From NCBI GenBank assembly GCA_029961685.1, contig JARWKL010000006.1, positions 12,778,748-12,842,747 of the forward strand: a DNA stretch of 64,000 nucleotides, given 5' to 3'. The position numbers were made by a program, and so were the translations under genes. The notes beneath the pieces are model-generated. The model saw only the letters and a list, made by a program, of their open reading frames with translations, had not been told where the DNA came from and made no database searches. This DNA comes from Aristolochia californica. Its lineage: Eukaryota > Streptophyta > Magnoliopsida > Piperales > Aristolochiaceae. Positions 12,359 to 25,676 of this stretch are shown here, piece by piece (position 1 is the stretch's first letter; the number at the start of each line of letters is the position of its first letter).

Positions 12359-15300
12359 CAAGCCTTTTTCAACAGAGTGTTGACTCCCATACCATAAGTC
12401 ATTTCTAACAAAAATCATACCCGTTACACATCATTAATCAATGAAAACATTTATGAAGATCTACGATTGTTAGGTCTGCTTTTTGTAAAATAGGCAAAAA
12501 GTGGGTTGTTTTGGCTCCACCGCACGTTAACTTGAAATGTTTGGATCATTAGGTCAATTGCATCTTCAACATGTTTCAGGCATGCATATCCACCACATTT
12601 AATACATGTTAGGATTAATTAGAAATCTCTTTCTTATAAAATTCCAACAAACTATTAGGGGCTGGACTCGTGGAATTTCCCAAATATGGATAACAAATCT
12701 TTGGTGTTCATTTTAGTACGTGAAATAATTTTCTTCACTTATTTGTTAAAGTTTTCTATATTTTGGATACATAAACTCTAAAATTTTCATTTTGTTGTAA
12801 CCTATTTGCCATATCTTTTTGTTTACGAGAAAAATGGAAGAGTGAAAACTCAAGTTTGGATTTGAAAAAAAATTGAACATCATAAATGAAAATGCAAAAA
12901 TGCTGAGAGAGGTAATTCCAAAAAGTATATGTGATTTTTAAGGATTGTAAACTCTTTAATTTTTTTATATATTGGGTTTTTCAATCATCGTAAAAGGGGG
13001 GCGAGGCTTTTTTAACTAAGTGTTGACTCCCAAACCATAAGTCATTTCTAATAAAATATTTAGCCATTACACAACATTAATTGATCAAACCAATTACGAT
13101 GATCTATGATTGTTAGGTCCGCTTTTTGTAAAATTGGCAAAAAGTGGGTTGTTTGGCTCTGATAAATATCCCACCGTAGGTTAACTTTAGAATTTAATTT
13201 TTTCTACTCGTTGAAATTTTTGGATCATTAGGTCATTTGCATCTTCAACACGTTTCAGGCATGCATATCCACCACATTTAAAACATGTTAGGATCAATTA
13301 GAAATCTCTTTCTTATAAAATTTTACCAAGGTTTTAGGGGTTGTACTAGTGGAATTTCCCAAACATGGATAACATAATTTAGGTGTTCATTTTTAGTACA
13401 TGAAATAATTTTCATCACTAATATTTATTATAATTTTTACTTTTTTGCATACTTAAACTCTAAAATTTCTATTTTGTTGTGATCTATTTGGCTTCTATTT
13501 TTGTTTACGAGAAAAACAGAGAATAAAAACTCAAGCTCGGATTTGAAAAAAAATTAATTATCTAAAATGGAAATGCAAAATTCCTGAGAGAGATAATTCC
13601 AAAAAGCATATGTGATTTTTAAGGATGGTAAAAGTTTTTAGTTTTTTATATATTAGATTTTGCAATCATCGGAAGAGAGGTGGGGAGGCATTTTTAACTG
13701 AGTGTTGACTCCCAAACCATAAGTCATTTCTAACAAAAATTATAGCCGTTACACATCATTAATTGATAAAAACATTTACGATGATCTATGATTGTTAGGT
13801 GTGCTTTATGTAAAATAGGCAAAAAGTGGGTTGTTGGGCTCTAGTAAATATCCCACCGCACGTTAACTTGAGAATTTAATTTTTTTGACTCCTTGAAATT
13901 ATTGGATCATTAGGTCATTTACATCTCAACATGTTTCAGGCACGCATATCCACCACATTTAAATCATGTTAGGATCAATTAGAAATCTCTTTCTTATAAA
14001 ATTCCACCAAGCTATTAGGAGTTGTACTAATGGAATTTCCCAAACATGGATAACAAAATTTTGGTGTTCATTTTTAGTGCATGAAATAATTTTCTTCACA
14101 TACATTTATTATAGTTTTCAATTTTTTGCATACATAAACTCTAAAATTTTTATTTGGTTGTGATTTATTTGCCTTATCTTTTTGTTTACGAGAAAAATGG
14201 GAGAGTGAAAACTCAAGTTTGGATTTGAAAAAAAATTGAACATCCAAAATTGAAATGCAAAAAAGTTGAGAGAGGTAATTCCAAAAAGTACCTGTGATTT
14301 TTAAGGATTGTTAACTCTTTTATTTTTTTTATTTTTTGGGTTTTGCAATCATCGGAAGAGGGGGGTGAGGCATTTTTAACTAAGTTTAGACCCCCAAAGC
14401 ATAAGTCATTTCTGACAAAAATTATAGCCATTACACATCATTAATCGATGCAAACATTTACAAAAATCTATGATTGTTAGGTCTGATTTTTTTAAAATAG
14501 GCAAAAAGTCGGTTGTTTGGCTAGGGTAAATATCCCATAGCACGTAAACTTGAGAATTTAATTTTTTCTAGTACTTGAAATTTTTGGATAATTAGGTCAA
14601 TTGCATCTTCAACATGTTTCAGGCATGCATATCCACCTCATTTAATACATGTTAGGATTAATTAGAAATATCTTTCTTATAAAATTCCACCATATTATTA
14701 GGGGTTGTACTCGTGGAATTTCCCAAATATGGATAACAAATCTTTGGTGTTCATTTTTAGTGTGTGAAATAATTTTCTTCACTTATTTATTATAGTTTTC
14801 AATATTTTTAATACATAAACTCAAAATTTTTTATTTTGTTGTGATTTATTTGCCATATATTTTTGTTTACGAGAATAATGGGAGAGTGAAAACTCAAGTT
14901 TGGATTTGAAAAAAAATTGAACATCATAAATGGAAATGCACAAAAATGCTAAGAGAGGTAATTCCGAAAAGTATCTGTGATTATTAAGGATTGTAAACTC
15001 TTTTACTTTTTTTATATATTAGGTTTTTCAATCATTGTAAAAAGGGGGGCGAGGCATTATTAATTGAGTGTTGACTCCCAAACCATAAAGCATTTCTAAC
15101 AAAAATTATTACCGTAACACATCATTAATCAATCAAAAAATATACGATGATCTATGATTGTTAGGTCCGCTTTTCTTAAAAAAGGCAAAAAGTGGGTTAT
15201 TTGGCTCTAGTAAATAACCCACCGCAAGTTAACTTGAGAAATTAATTTTTTCTACTCCTTGAATTTTTTGGATAATTAGGTCATTTACGTCATCAATAAC

Positions 15301-16298
15301 AAAAACATCGATAACAAAACTTTGGTGTTCATTTTTAGTGCATGAAATAATTTTCTTCACTTACATTTTTTATAGTTTTCAGTTTTTTGCATACATAAAC
15401 TCTTAAAATTTTCATTTTGTTGTGATCTATTTGCCTTATCTTTTTGTTTACGAGAAAAATGGGAGAGTGAAAACTCAAGTTTGGATTTGAAAAATAAGTG
15501 AACATCCAAATTAGAATTGCACAAATGCTGAGCGAGGAAATTCCAAAAAGTATCTGTGATTTTTAAGGATTGTAAACTCTTTTAGTTTTTTATATATTGG
15601 GTTTGGCAATCATCGGAAGAGTGGGGCGAGGCATTTTTAACTGAGTGTTGACCTATAAACCATAAGTCATTTCTAAAAAAATTATAGCCTTTACACCTCA
15701 TTAATCAATGAAAACATTTACGAAGATCTATGACTGTTAGGTCCGCTTTTGCAAAATAGGCAAAAAATCGGTTGTTTGGCTCAGGTAAATATCCCACCGA
15801 ACGTTAACTTGAGAATTTAATTTTTTCCACTTCTTGATATTTTTGGATCATTAGGTCATTTGCATCTTCAACATATTTCAGGCATGCATATCCACCACAT
15901 TTAGTACAAATTAGGATTAATTAGAAATCTCTTTCTTATTAAATTCTACAAAACTTTTAGGGGTTGTACTAGTGGAATTTCCCAAATATGGATAACAAAT
16001 CTTTGGTGTTCATTTTTAGTGCGTGAAATAATTTTCTCCACTTATATTTATTAGTTTACAATATGTTGCATACATAAACTCAAAAATTTTCATTTTGTTG
16101 TGATCTATTTGCCTTATCTTTTTGTTTACGAGAAAAATGGGAGAGTGAAAACACAAGTTTGGATTTAAAAAAAAAATTGAACATCCAAATGAAAATGCAA
16201 AAATCCTAAGAGAGGTAATTCCAAAAAGTATCTGTGATTTTTACGGATTCCAAAATGTTTTACTTTTTTATATATTGGGATTTGCAATCATCATAAAA

Positions 16299-16330
16299 GG
16301 GGGGGAGGGGGGGGGGGGGGGGGGGGGGAG
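16299..16330 (+). repeat. Poly-G tract with one A in satellite
   Basis: Seven G, one A, then about 22 G at the standard monomer position, followed by AGCGAGGCGTTTTTAAC. Confidence 0.92.
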
Positions 16331-18994
16331 CGAGGCGTTTTTAACTAAGTGTTGACTCCCAAACCATAAGTCATTTCTAACAAAAAGTATAGTAGTTACA
16401 CATGATTAATCGATCAAAAAAAATTACGATTATCTATGATTGTTAGGTCCACTTTTTGTAAAATAGGCAAAAAGTGGGTTGTTTGGCTTTGTAAATATAC
16501 CACCACACCATAACTTGAGAATTTAATTTTTTGTACTCCTTGAATGTATTGTATCATTAGGTCATTTGCATCTTCAACATGTTTTAGGCATGCATATCCA
16601 CCACATTTCAAACATGTTAGGATGAATTAGAAATCTCTTTCTTATAAAATTCCACCAAGCTATTAGGGGTTGTACTGGTGGAATTTCCCAAACATGGATA
16701 ACAAAACTTTGGTGTTCATTTTTAGTGCGTGAAATAATTTTCTTCACTTATATTTATTATATTTTTTAATTTTTTGCATACATAAACTCTAAAATTTTCA
16801 TTTTCTTGTGATCTATTTGCCTTATCTTTTTGTTTATGAGCAAAATGGGAGAGTGAAAGCTCAAAGTTTGGATTTGAAAAAAAATTTAACATCCAAAATA
16901 GAAATGTACAAATGCTGAGAGAGATAATTCCAAAATGTATCTGTGATTTTTAAGGATTGTAAACTCTTTTAGTTTTTTATATATTGGGTTTTGCAATCTT
17001 CGAAAGGGGGGTAAGGCATTTTTGACTGAGTGTTGTCTCCCAAACCTTTAGTCATTTCTAACAAAAATTACAGCCGTTACAAATTATTAATCGGGAAAAA
17101 ATTTATGAAGATCTATAAATGTTAGGTCCACTTTTTTTAAAATAGGCAAAAAGTGGGTTGTTCGGCTATGGTAAATATCCCACCGCATGTTAACTTGAGA
17201 ATTTAATTTTTTCTACTCTTTAAAATTTTGGGATCATTAGGTCATTTGCATCTTCAACATGTTTCAGACATGCATATCCACCACCTTTAAAACATGTTAG
17301 GATCAATTAGAAATCTCTTTCTTATAAAATTCCACCAAGCTATTAGGGGTGGTACTAGTGGAATTTCCCAAACATGGATAACAAAACTTTGTGTTCATTT
17401 TTAGTGCATGAAATAATTTTCTTCACTTACATTTATTATAGTTTTCTATTTTTTGCATTCATAAACTCTAAAATTTTTCATTTTATTGTGATTTATTTGC
17501 ATTATCATTTTGTTTACGAGAAAAATGGGAAAATGCAAACTCAAGTTTAGATTTGAAAAGAAATTGAACATCCAAAATTGTAAACTCTCTTAGTTTTTTA
17601 AATATTTGGTTTTGAAATCATCGGAAGAGGGGTGGCGAGGCATTTTTAACTGAGTGTTGACTGGCAATCCATAAGTCACTTCTAACAAAATTTATAGCCG
17701 TTACACATCATTAATCGATCAAGACATTTACGATGATCTATGATTGTTAGGTCCGCTTTTTGTAAAATAGGTAAAAAATGGGTGGTTTGGCTTTGGTAAA
17801 TATCCTACCGCACGTTAACTTGAGAGTTTAATTTTTTCTACTCCTTGAAATTTTTCGATCATTAGGTCATTTGCATCTTCAACATGTTTATGGCATGCAC
17901 ATCCACCACATTTAAAACATGTTAAGATCAATTAGAAATCTCATTCTTATAAAATTCCACCAAACTATTAGGGGTTGTACTAGAGGAATTTCCAACACAA
18001 GAATAGAAAAACATTGGTGTTCAATTTTAGTGCATGAAATAATTTTCATCACTTACATTTGTTATAGTTTTCAATATTCAGCATACATAAACTCTAAAAT
18101 TTTCATTTTTTTTTATCTATTTGCCTTATCTTTTTGTTTACGAGAAAAAAGGGAGAGTGAAAACTAAAGTTTGGTTGCAAAAAAAAATTGAACAACCAAA
18201 ATGGAATTGCACAAAATATTAGAGAGTTCATTCAAAAAAGTATCTGTGATTTTTAAGGATGGTAAATTGTTTAAATTTTTATATATTGGGTTTTGAAATC
18301 AGCGGAAGAGGAGGGGCGAGGCATTTTTAACTGAGTGTTGACTCCCAAACCATAGGTCATTTCGAACAAAAATTATAGCCATTACACATCATTAATCGAT
18401 CAAAACATTTACGATGATTTATTATTGTTAGGCCCACTTTTTTTAAAATAGGAAAAAAGTGGGTTGTTTGGCTTTGGTAAATATCCCACCGCATGTTAAC
18501 TTGAGAATTTAATTTTTTCTACTGCTTGAAATTTTTGGATCATTACGTCATTTGCATGTTCAACATGTTTCAGGCATGCATATTCACCACGTTTAAAACA
18601 TGTTAGGATCAATTAGAAATCTCTTTCTTATAAAATTCCACTAAGCTATTAGGGGTGGTACTAGTGGAATTTCCCAAACATGGATAACAAAATATTGGTG
18701 TTCATTTTTAGTGCGTGAAATAATTTTCTTCACTGGCAATTATTATAGTTTTCAATTTTTTGAATACTTAAATTCTAAAATTTTCATTTTTTTGTGATTT
18801 GTTTTCCTTATCTTTTTGTTTAAGAGAAAAATGAGAGAGTGAAAAATCTTGTTTGGATTTGAAGAAAAATGGAACATTCAAAATGGAAATGCACAAATGC
18901 TGAGAGAGATAATTCCAAAAAATAATCTATGATTTTTAAGGATGGTAAACTCTTTCAGTTTTTTTATATATTGTGTTTGGCAATCATCGGAAGA

Positions 18995-19006
18995 GGGGGG
19001 GGGGGG
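18995..19006 (+). repeat. Poly-G tract (12 G) in satellite
   Basis: Moderate expansion after ATCATCGGAAGA, followed by ATATGTTTTTTAAC instead of the usual GCGAGGCATTTTTAAC. Confidence 0.9.
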
Positions 19007-22000
19007 ATATGTTTTTTAACTAAATGTTGACTCCCAAACCATAAGTCATTTCTAACAAAAATTATAGCCGTTACACATCATTAATCGTTCAAAACATTTA
19101 CGATGATCAAATATTGTTAGGTCCGCTTATTTTTAAAAAGACAAAAAGTAGGTTGTTTGGCTCTGGTAAATATCCCACCACACTTTAATTTGAGAATTTA
19201 ATTTTTTCTACTCCTTGAATTTTTTGGATAATTAGGTTATTTACATCTTCAACATTTTTCAAGCATGCATATTCACCACATTTAAAACATGTTATAATCA
19301 ATTAGAAATCTCTTTCTTATAAAATTCCCGCAAGCTATTTGTGGTTGTACTAGTCAAATTTTCGAAACAATGATAACAAAACTTTGGTGTTCATTTTGAG
19401 TGCGTGAAATAATTTTCTTCACTTAATTTTATTATAGTTTTCATTTTTTTGCATGTGTAAACTCTAAATTTTTCATTTTGTTGTGATCTATTTGCCTTAT
19501 CTTTTTGTTTAGGAGAAAAATGGGAGAGAGAAAACTCAAGTTTGGATTTGAAAAAAAAGTGAACATCGGGTAAAGCGATGTTAACTGAGTGTTGACTCCC
19601 AAACCATAAGTCATTTCAAAAAAAAATATAGCCGTTACACATCATTAATCGATCAAAAAATTTACGATGATAAATGATTCTTAGGTCTGTTTTCTGGTAA
19701 AATAGGCAAAAAGTGGGTTGTTAGGCTCTGGTAAATATCCCACTGCTCGTTAACTTGAGAATTTAATTTTTTCTACTCGAATTTTTTGGATCATTAGGTC
19801 ATTTGCATCTTCAACATGTTTCAGTTATGCATATCCACCACATTTAAAACATGTTAGGATCAATTAGAAATCTCTTTCTTATAAAATTCCACCAAGCTTT
19901 TAGGGGTTGTGAAAGTGGAATTTCCAAAACATGGATAACAAAACTTTGGTGTTGATTTTTATTGCATGAAATAATTTTCTTAACTTAAATTTATTATAGT
20001 TTGCTATTTTTTGCATACATATACTCTAAAATTTTCATTTTGTTGTGATCTATTTGCCTTATCTTTTTGTTTAGGAGAAAAATGGGAGAGTGAAAATTCA
20101 AGTTTGGAATTGAAAAAAAATTGAACATCCAAAATGGAAATGCACAAATGCTGAGAGAGATAATTCCTAAAAGTATATGTGATTATTAAGTATTTTAAAC
20201 TCTTTTAGTTTTTTACATATTGGGTTTTGCAATCATCGGAAGAGGCGCGGGCGAGTCATTTTTAACTGCCTGCTGACACCCAAACCATAAGTCATTTCTA
20301 AAAAAATTGTAGTCGTTACACATCATTAATAGATCAAAATATTTACGATGATCTATGATTGTTAGGTCCGCTTTTTGTAAAATAGGCAAAAAGTGGGTTG
20401 TTTGGCTTAGGTAATTATCCCACAGCACGTTAACTTGAGAATTTAATTTTTTCTACTCGAAATTTTTGGATCATTAGGTCATTTGCATCTTAAACATGTT
20501 TCATGCATGCATATCCACCACATTTAAAACATGTTAGGATCAATTAGAAATCTCTTTCTTATAAAATTCTTGCAAGTTATTAGGGGTTGCACAAGTGAAA
20601 TTTCCCAAACATATATAACAAAACTTCGGTGTTCATTTTTAATGCATGAAATAATTTTCTTCACGCACATTTATTATAGTTTTCAATTTTTTGCATACAT
20701 AAACTCTAAAATTTTCATTTTGTTGTGATCCATTTGCCTTATCTTTTTGTTTACGAGAAAAATGGGATTTGAAAACCCAAGTTTGGATTTGAAAACATAT
20801 TGAATATCCAAGATGGAAATGCAAAAATGTTCCAAAAAGTATATGTGATTTTTAAGGATTGTAAACTCTTTTAGTTTTTTATATATTGGGTTTTGCAATC
20901 ATCGGAAGAGGGGGCGAAGCATTTTTAACTGAGTGTTGAATTCCAAACCATAAGTCATTCCTAACAAAAATTATAGCCATTACACAGCATTAATCGATCC
21001 AAATATTTACGATGATCAATGATTCTTAGGTCTGTTTTTTTGTAAAATAGGTAAAAAGTTGGTTGTTTGGCTCTGGTAAATATCCCACCGCTCATTAACT
21101 TGAGAATTTAATTTTTTCTACTCCTTTAAATTTTTGGATCATTAGGTCATTTGCATTTTCAACATGTTTCAGGCAAGCATATCCACAACATTTAAAACTT
21201 GTTAGGATCAATTAGAAATCACTTTCTTATAAAATTCCACCAAGCTATTAAGGGTTGTACTAGTGGTATTTCCCAAACATGGATAAAAAAAACATTGTTG
21301 TTCATTTTAAGTGCGTGAAATAATTTTCTTCACTTAAATTTATTATAGTCTTCAATTTTTTCATACATAAACTCTGAAATTTTCCTTTTGTTGTGATTTA
21401 TTTGCCTTATCCTTTTGTTTACGAGAAAAATGGAAGAGTTAAAACTCTGAAAAAAAATTGAACATCCAAAATGGAAATGCACAAATGCTGAGAGAGAAAA
21501 TTCCAAAGAGTATCTGTGATTTTTAAGGATTGTAAACTCCTTTAATTTTCTATATATTGGGTTTTGCAATCATCGGAAGAAGGGGGAGGCATTTTTAACG
21601 TAGTGTTGATTCCCGAACAATAAGTCATTTCTAAAAAAAATAACAGCCGTTACACATCATTTATCATTCAAAACATTTACGTGAACTATAATGGTTTGGT
21701 CCACTTTTTGTAAAATCAGTAAAAAGTGGGTTGTTTGGCTCTGGTAAATATCCCACCGCACATTAACTTGCGCATTTAATTTTTTCTACTCGAAATTTTT
21801 GGATCATTAGGTCATTTGAAACTTCAACATGTTTTAAGCATGCTTATCCACCACATTTAAAACATGTTAGGATCAATTAGAAATCTCTTTCTTCTAAAAT
21901 TCCACCAAGCTATTAGGGGTTGTACTAGTGGAATTTGCAAAACATGGGTAACAAAACTTTGGTGTTCATTTTTAGAGCAAGAAATAATTTTCTTCACTTA

Positions 22001-23526
22001 CATTTATTATAGTTTTAAGTTTTTTGCATACATAAACCCAAAAATTTTCATTTAGTTGTGATCTATTTGCCTTATCTTTTTGGTTATGAGAAACATAGGA
22101 GTGTGAAAATTCAAGTTTGGATTTGAAAAAAATTGAATTCCCAAAATGGAAATGCAAAAATGCTGAGACAGATACTTCCAAAAAGTATCTTTGATTTTTA
22201 AAGGATGGAAACTCTTTTAGTTTTTTATATATTGGGTTTTACAATCATCGGAACGAGGTGGCGAGGCATTTTTAACTGACTGTTTACTCCCAAACCATAA
22301 GTCATTTCTAAAAAAAATAATAGCCATTACACATCATTAATCGATCAAAATCTTTACGATGATCTATGATTGTTAGGTTCGCTTTTTGTAAAATAGGCAA
22401 AAAGTGGGTTGATTGGCTCTGGTAAATATCCCACCACACGTTGACTAGAGAATTTAATTTTTTCTACTCAAAATTTTTTTATCATTAAGTGATTTGCATC
22501 TTCAACATGTTTCAGGCATGCATATCCACCACATTTAAAACATGTTAGGATCAAATAGAATTATCTTTCTGATAAAATTCCACCGAGTTATTAGGGGTAT
22601 TACTAGTAGAATTTCCCAAACATGGATAACAAAACTTTGGTGTTCATTTTTAGTGCGTGAAATAATTTTCTTCACTTAAATTTATTATAGTTTTCAATTT
22701 TTTGTATACATAAACTCTAAAATTTCCCTTTTGTTGTGATCTTTTTTGCCTTATCATTTTGTTTACGAGAAAAATGGAAGAGTGAAAACTCAACTTTGGA
22801 TTTGAAAAAAAATTGAACATCCAAAATGGAAATGCTCAAATGCTGAGAGAGATAATTCCAAAAAGTATTTGTGATTTTTAAGGACTGTATGCACTTTTTA
22901 TTTTTTTGTATATTTGGTTTTGCAATCATAGGAAGAGGAGATGCATTTTAAACAGAGTGTTGACTCCCAAACCTTACATCATTTCTAACAAAAATTATAG
23001 CCGTTACTCATCATTAATCGATCAAAATATTTAACGATGATCTATGATTGTTAGGTCCGCTTTTTGTATTATAAGCAAAAAGTAAATATCCCACCGCACG
23101 TTAACTTAAGAAGTTAATTTTTTTCTACTCCTTGAATATTTCTAATCATTAGGTCATTTGCAATCCACCAAGCTATTTGGGGTTGTACTTGTGGAATTTC
23201 TCAAACATGGATAACAAAACTTTGGTGTTCATTTTTAGTGCATGAAATAATTTTCTTCACTTACATTTATTATATTTTACAATTTTTTTGCTTCATAAAC
23301 TGTAAAATTTTCATTTTGTTGTGATCTATTTGCCTTATCTTTTTGTTTACAAGAAAAATGGGAGGGAGAAAACTCAAGTTTGGATTTAAAAAAAAATTGA
23401 ACATCCAAATTGGAAATGCTCAAATGCTGAGAGAGAAAATTCCAAAAAAGTATCTGTGATTTTTAAGGATTGTAAACACTTTTAGTTTTTTATATATAGG
23501 GTTTTGCAATCATTGGAATAGGGTGG

Positions 23527-23527
<1 letters not shown>

Positions 23528-23596
<69 letters not shown>
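23528..23596 (+). repeat. Compound (GT)n-(G)n microsatellite in satellite
   Basis: About 15 GT dinucleotides run directly into 38 G at the monomer's G-run site, followed by TTGAACGTTTGTAACTGAG. It is the only large GT expansion in the window. Confidence 0.93.
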
Positions 23597-23598
<2 letters not shown>

Positions 23599-24297
23599 GA
23601 ACGTTTGTAACTGAGTATGGACTTCAAAACCATAGGTCATTTCTAACAAAAATTATAGCCGTTGCACATCATTAATCGATCAAAACATTTATGATGATCT
23701 ATGATTGTTAGGTCCTCTTTTTGTAATATAGGAAAAAACTGGGTTGTTTGGCTTTGGTAAATAACCCACCGCACGTTAACTTGAGAAATTAAATTTTTCT
23801 ACTCCTTGAAATTTTTGGATCATTAGGTCATTTGCATCTTTAACATGTTTCTGGCATGCATATCCACCACATTTAAAACATGTTAGGATCAATTAGAAAT
23901 CTCTTTCTTATAAAATTCCACCAAGCTATTACGGGTTGTACTAGTGGAATATCCCAAACATTGATAACAAAACTTTGGTGTTCCTTTTTAGTGCGTTAAA
24001 TAATTTTCTTCACTTACATTTATTATAGTTTTCAATTTTTTGCATACATAAACTGTAAAATTTTTATTTTGTTGTGATTTTTTTGCCTTATCTTTTTGTT
24101 TTTGAGAAAAATGGGAGAGTGAAAATTCTAGTTTGGATTTGAATAAAAATTGAACATCCAAAATGGAAATGCACTAATGCTAAGAGATATAATTCCAAAA
24201 AGTATCTGAGATTTTTAGGGATCGTAAAATCTTTTTGTATTTTATATATTGGGTTTTGCAATCATCTGTTGAGGGGTGACACGTTTTTAACTGAGTG

Positions 24298-24302
24298 TTG
24301 AC
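24298..24302. repeat. Target-site duplication, left (TTGAC)
   Basis: TTGAC immediately precedes the TG of the left LTR. It is the satellite motif GTGTTGACTCCC cut after TTGAC, and is repeated at 29,891-29,895. Five bp is the usual target duplication of Ty3/gypsy integrases. Confidence 0.95.
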
Positions 24303-25664
24303 TGATGTGGAATTTAATTACATCGGGTTTTATACCTCGCAAGCGTATGAATCGTTCATGTAATCTAGCTGGAAGCGAGGGTCATATCCACAGGGAGGAC
24401 TAAATTTTGTGTATTCTTCAGTCAACTAGCCTAACCAAATATGATGAATTAATCTAAACTAAACACTAATTATATGCTAAATTACCAAGCAATAATCTAA
24501 TTAACTACTTGCACAACAGGAAACGTCAACTTTGGATTTTACCGTGATTTGTGCCTCTCTTGAGCGCCACGTAACCAGGAATCTGGATTCTCAATCCTTG
24601 CGTCTAACCCTTTCGGGCACATAGAGTGAAAGACAGAAATTGGATTAAAATACCAAAATCCAACCTAAATTACAATCCTACCCTAACTAGCTAATTTAAT
24701 CAAATATCCGAAAAACAAATATTCCTTAAACATTAATTATCAAATCAAATTTAATAAACATTCAAAACCTAAGTTCAAACTATAGGAAAATTAAATTACA
24801 AAATGACAGATTACTCCCCTTCACCTTCCTCTCGCTCGGGCAGCACAGGCTCATTCTCACGGGTGCTGTAATTCCCGTAATTGATGGCTTCGGGTTGCAA
24901 GAAAAAGTGGCCGGAGGTAGAGATGATGCTGGCGAAGAGGGATAGAAACCCACGGATGGAGGTGGTGCGGCGGACGATGGAATGGAGCCAAAATCCTCTG
25001 ACCGGCTATCTCGAGTCTCAGTCGGAGTTGAAATAGCTTTGAAAATGGTCGGAAATGGGTAATCGACGCCGGAGGATGGCTGGAACGCGGAATCGGCGCC
25101 GGAGGAGCCCTCTCGGGTCACCTCTCAGCCTAGCGAGCAGAGAATGGCAGTGTCGAACTTGCCGTGATGGAGACTCTTTCGAGCTTTCCTCGGGTCTGTT
25201 CTCTGTTGCCGGATGGTGGTGGACGACGATGATGAACGTTGTTTGGAGGGAGCCTTCTCGAGTATCCCCTCTGAACGGTCGATGGCCTCCCCTGTTTCTC
25301 TCTTCTTTCTGGTCAACGGCCCCCCTGTTTTTCCCCTCGAGCTCCCTTTTTCTTTTAAAACGCCGTTACCCTAAAAATCTCTCCCTTTCACTAATGGCAT
25401 TTTGGTAAATATCTCCTTCTCCACAAAAATTCTCCTGAAATTTTATAATTGAATCCATAAAAATTATTTTAGGAAGAAATAAACCCTAAAAGCAATGAAA
25501 TATAATTCAGAAGAGAAAAATATGTAATATAGACAGTGATTAATACCAAATTCAATAAATGCATGTTTCATTTGAAAACCAATAAATATCCACCTATAAC
25601 ACAATTATAAGGGCTATTATATTATAATTAACCTAGTTCTCATGTTAGAATCTAGCATCTATCA
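24303..25664 (-). repeat. LTR of the retrotransposon (3' LTR by element orientation, short form)
   Basis: Length 1,362 bp, from TGATGTGG to CTATCA. It contains the motif CCTCGCAAGCGTATGAATCG and the sequence TCATATCCACAGGGAGGA, typical of plant Tat/Athila-type LTR ends, and a GC-rich stretch at about 24,820-25,330 that stands out from the AT-rich satellite. It is about 160 bp shorter than the other LTR because it holds only one copy of a unit duplicated there (24,525-24,650). A 113-residue open frame on the element's sense strand (24,780-25,121) has a rough counterpart in the other LTR; I treat it as non-coding LTR sequence. Confidence 0.93.
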
Positions 25665-25676
25665 CACCCCCAAACC
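25665..25676 (-). promoter_or_regulatory. Polypurine tract of the retrotransposon
   Basis: The minus strand reads GGTTTGGGGGTG directly before the LTR's TGATAGATGC. A G-rich purine tract next to the 3' LTR is the plus-strand primer of reverse transcription. A near-identical tract occurs internally at 27,009-27,020. Confidence 0.85.

Larger units (their letters stand above)
1..24302 (+). repeat. Satellite array, ~680-bp monomer, segment 1 (about 37 copies)
   Basis: Head-to-tail copies of one AT-rich monomer, all in one orientation. A landmark GCATATCCACCACATTTAAA followed by ACATGTTAGGATCAATTAG recurs near 110, 778, 1458, 2141, 2803, 3483, 4160, 4838, 5440, 6148, 6829, 7391, 8070, 8749, 9407, 10084, 10767, 11278, 11930, 12604, 13285, 13963, 14648, 15905, 16612, 17295, 17917, 18598, 19278, 19848, 20529, 21196, 21863, 22540 and 23878; it is deleted in the monomers near 15,300 and 23,160. 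Usual spacing is 670-685 bp; shorter spacings are internal deletions. Within a monomer the order is: landmark, an open stretch of about 200 bp, CTTATCTTTTTGTTTACGAG, GGATTTGAAAAAAAATTGAA, ATATATTGGGTTTTGCAATC, a G-run, GTTGACTCCCAAACCATAAG, ATCATTAATCGATCAAAACA, and CCCACCGCACGTTAACTTGA. No host gene lies in it. I do not recognise the family by name, and whether it is centromeric cannot be told from sequence alone. Confidence 0.97.

Noticed and set aside
23528..23596. Telomeric repeat
   Set aside because: The tract is (GT)n and (G)n; no TTTAGGG units are present here or at other G-tracts.
1..24302. CRISPR-like array
   Set aside because: Regular spacing is due to whole long monomers repeated in tandem; there are no short repeats with unique spacers and no cas genes.
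25055..25408. 117-residue plus-strand open frame in the left LTR
   Set aside because: It is antisense to the element, overlaps frames on the other strand, and is explained by GC-rich composition.
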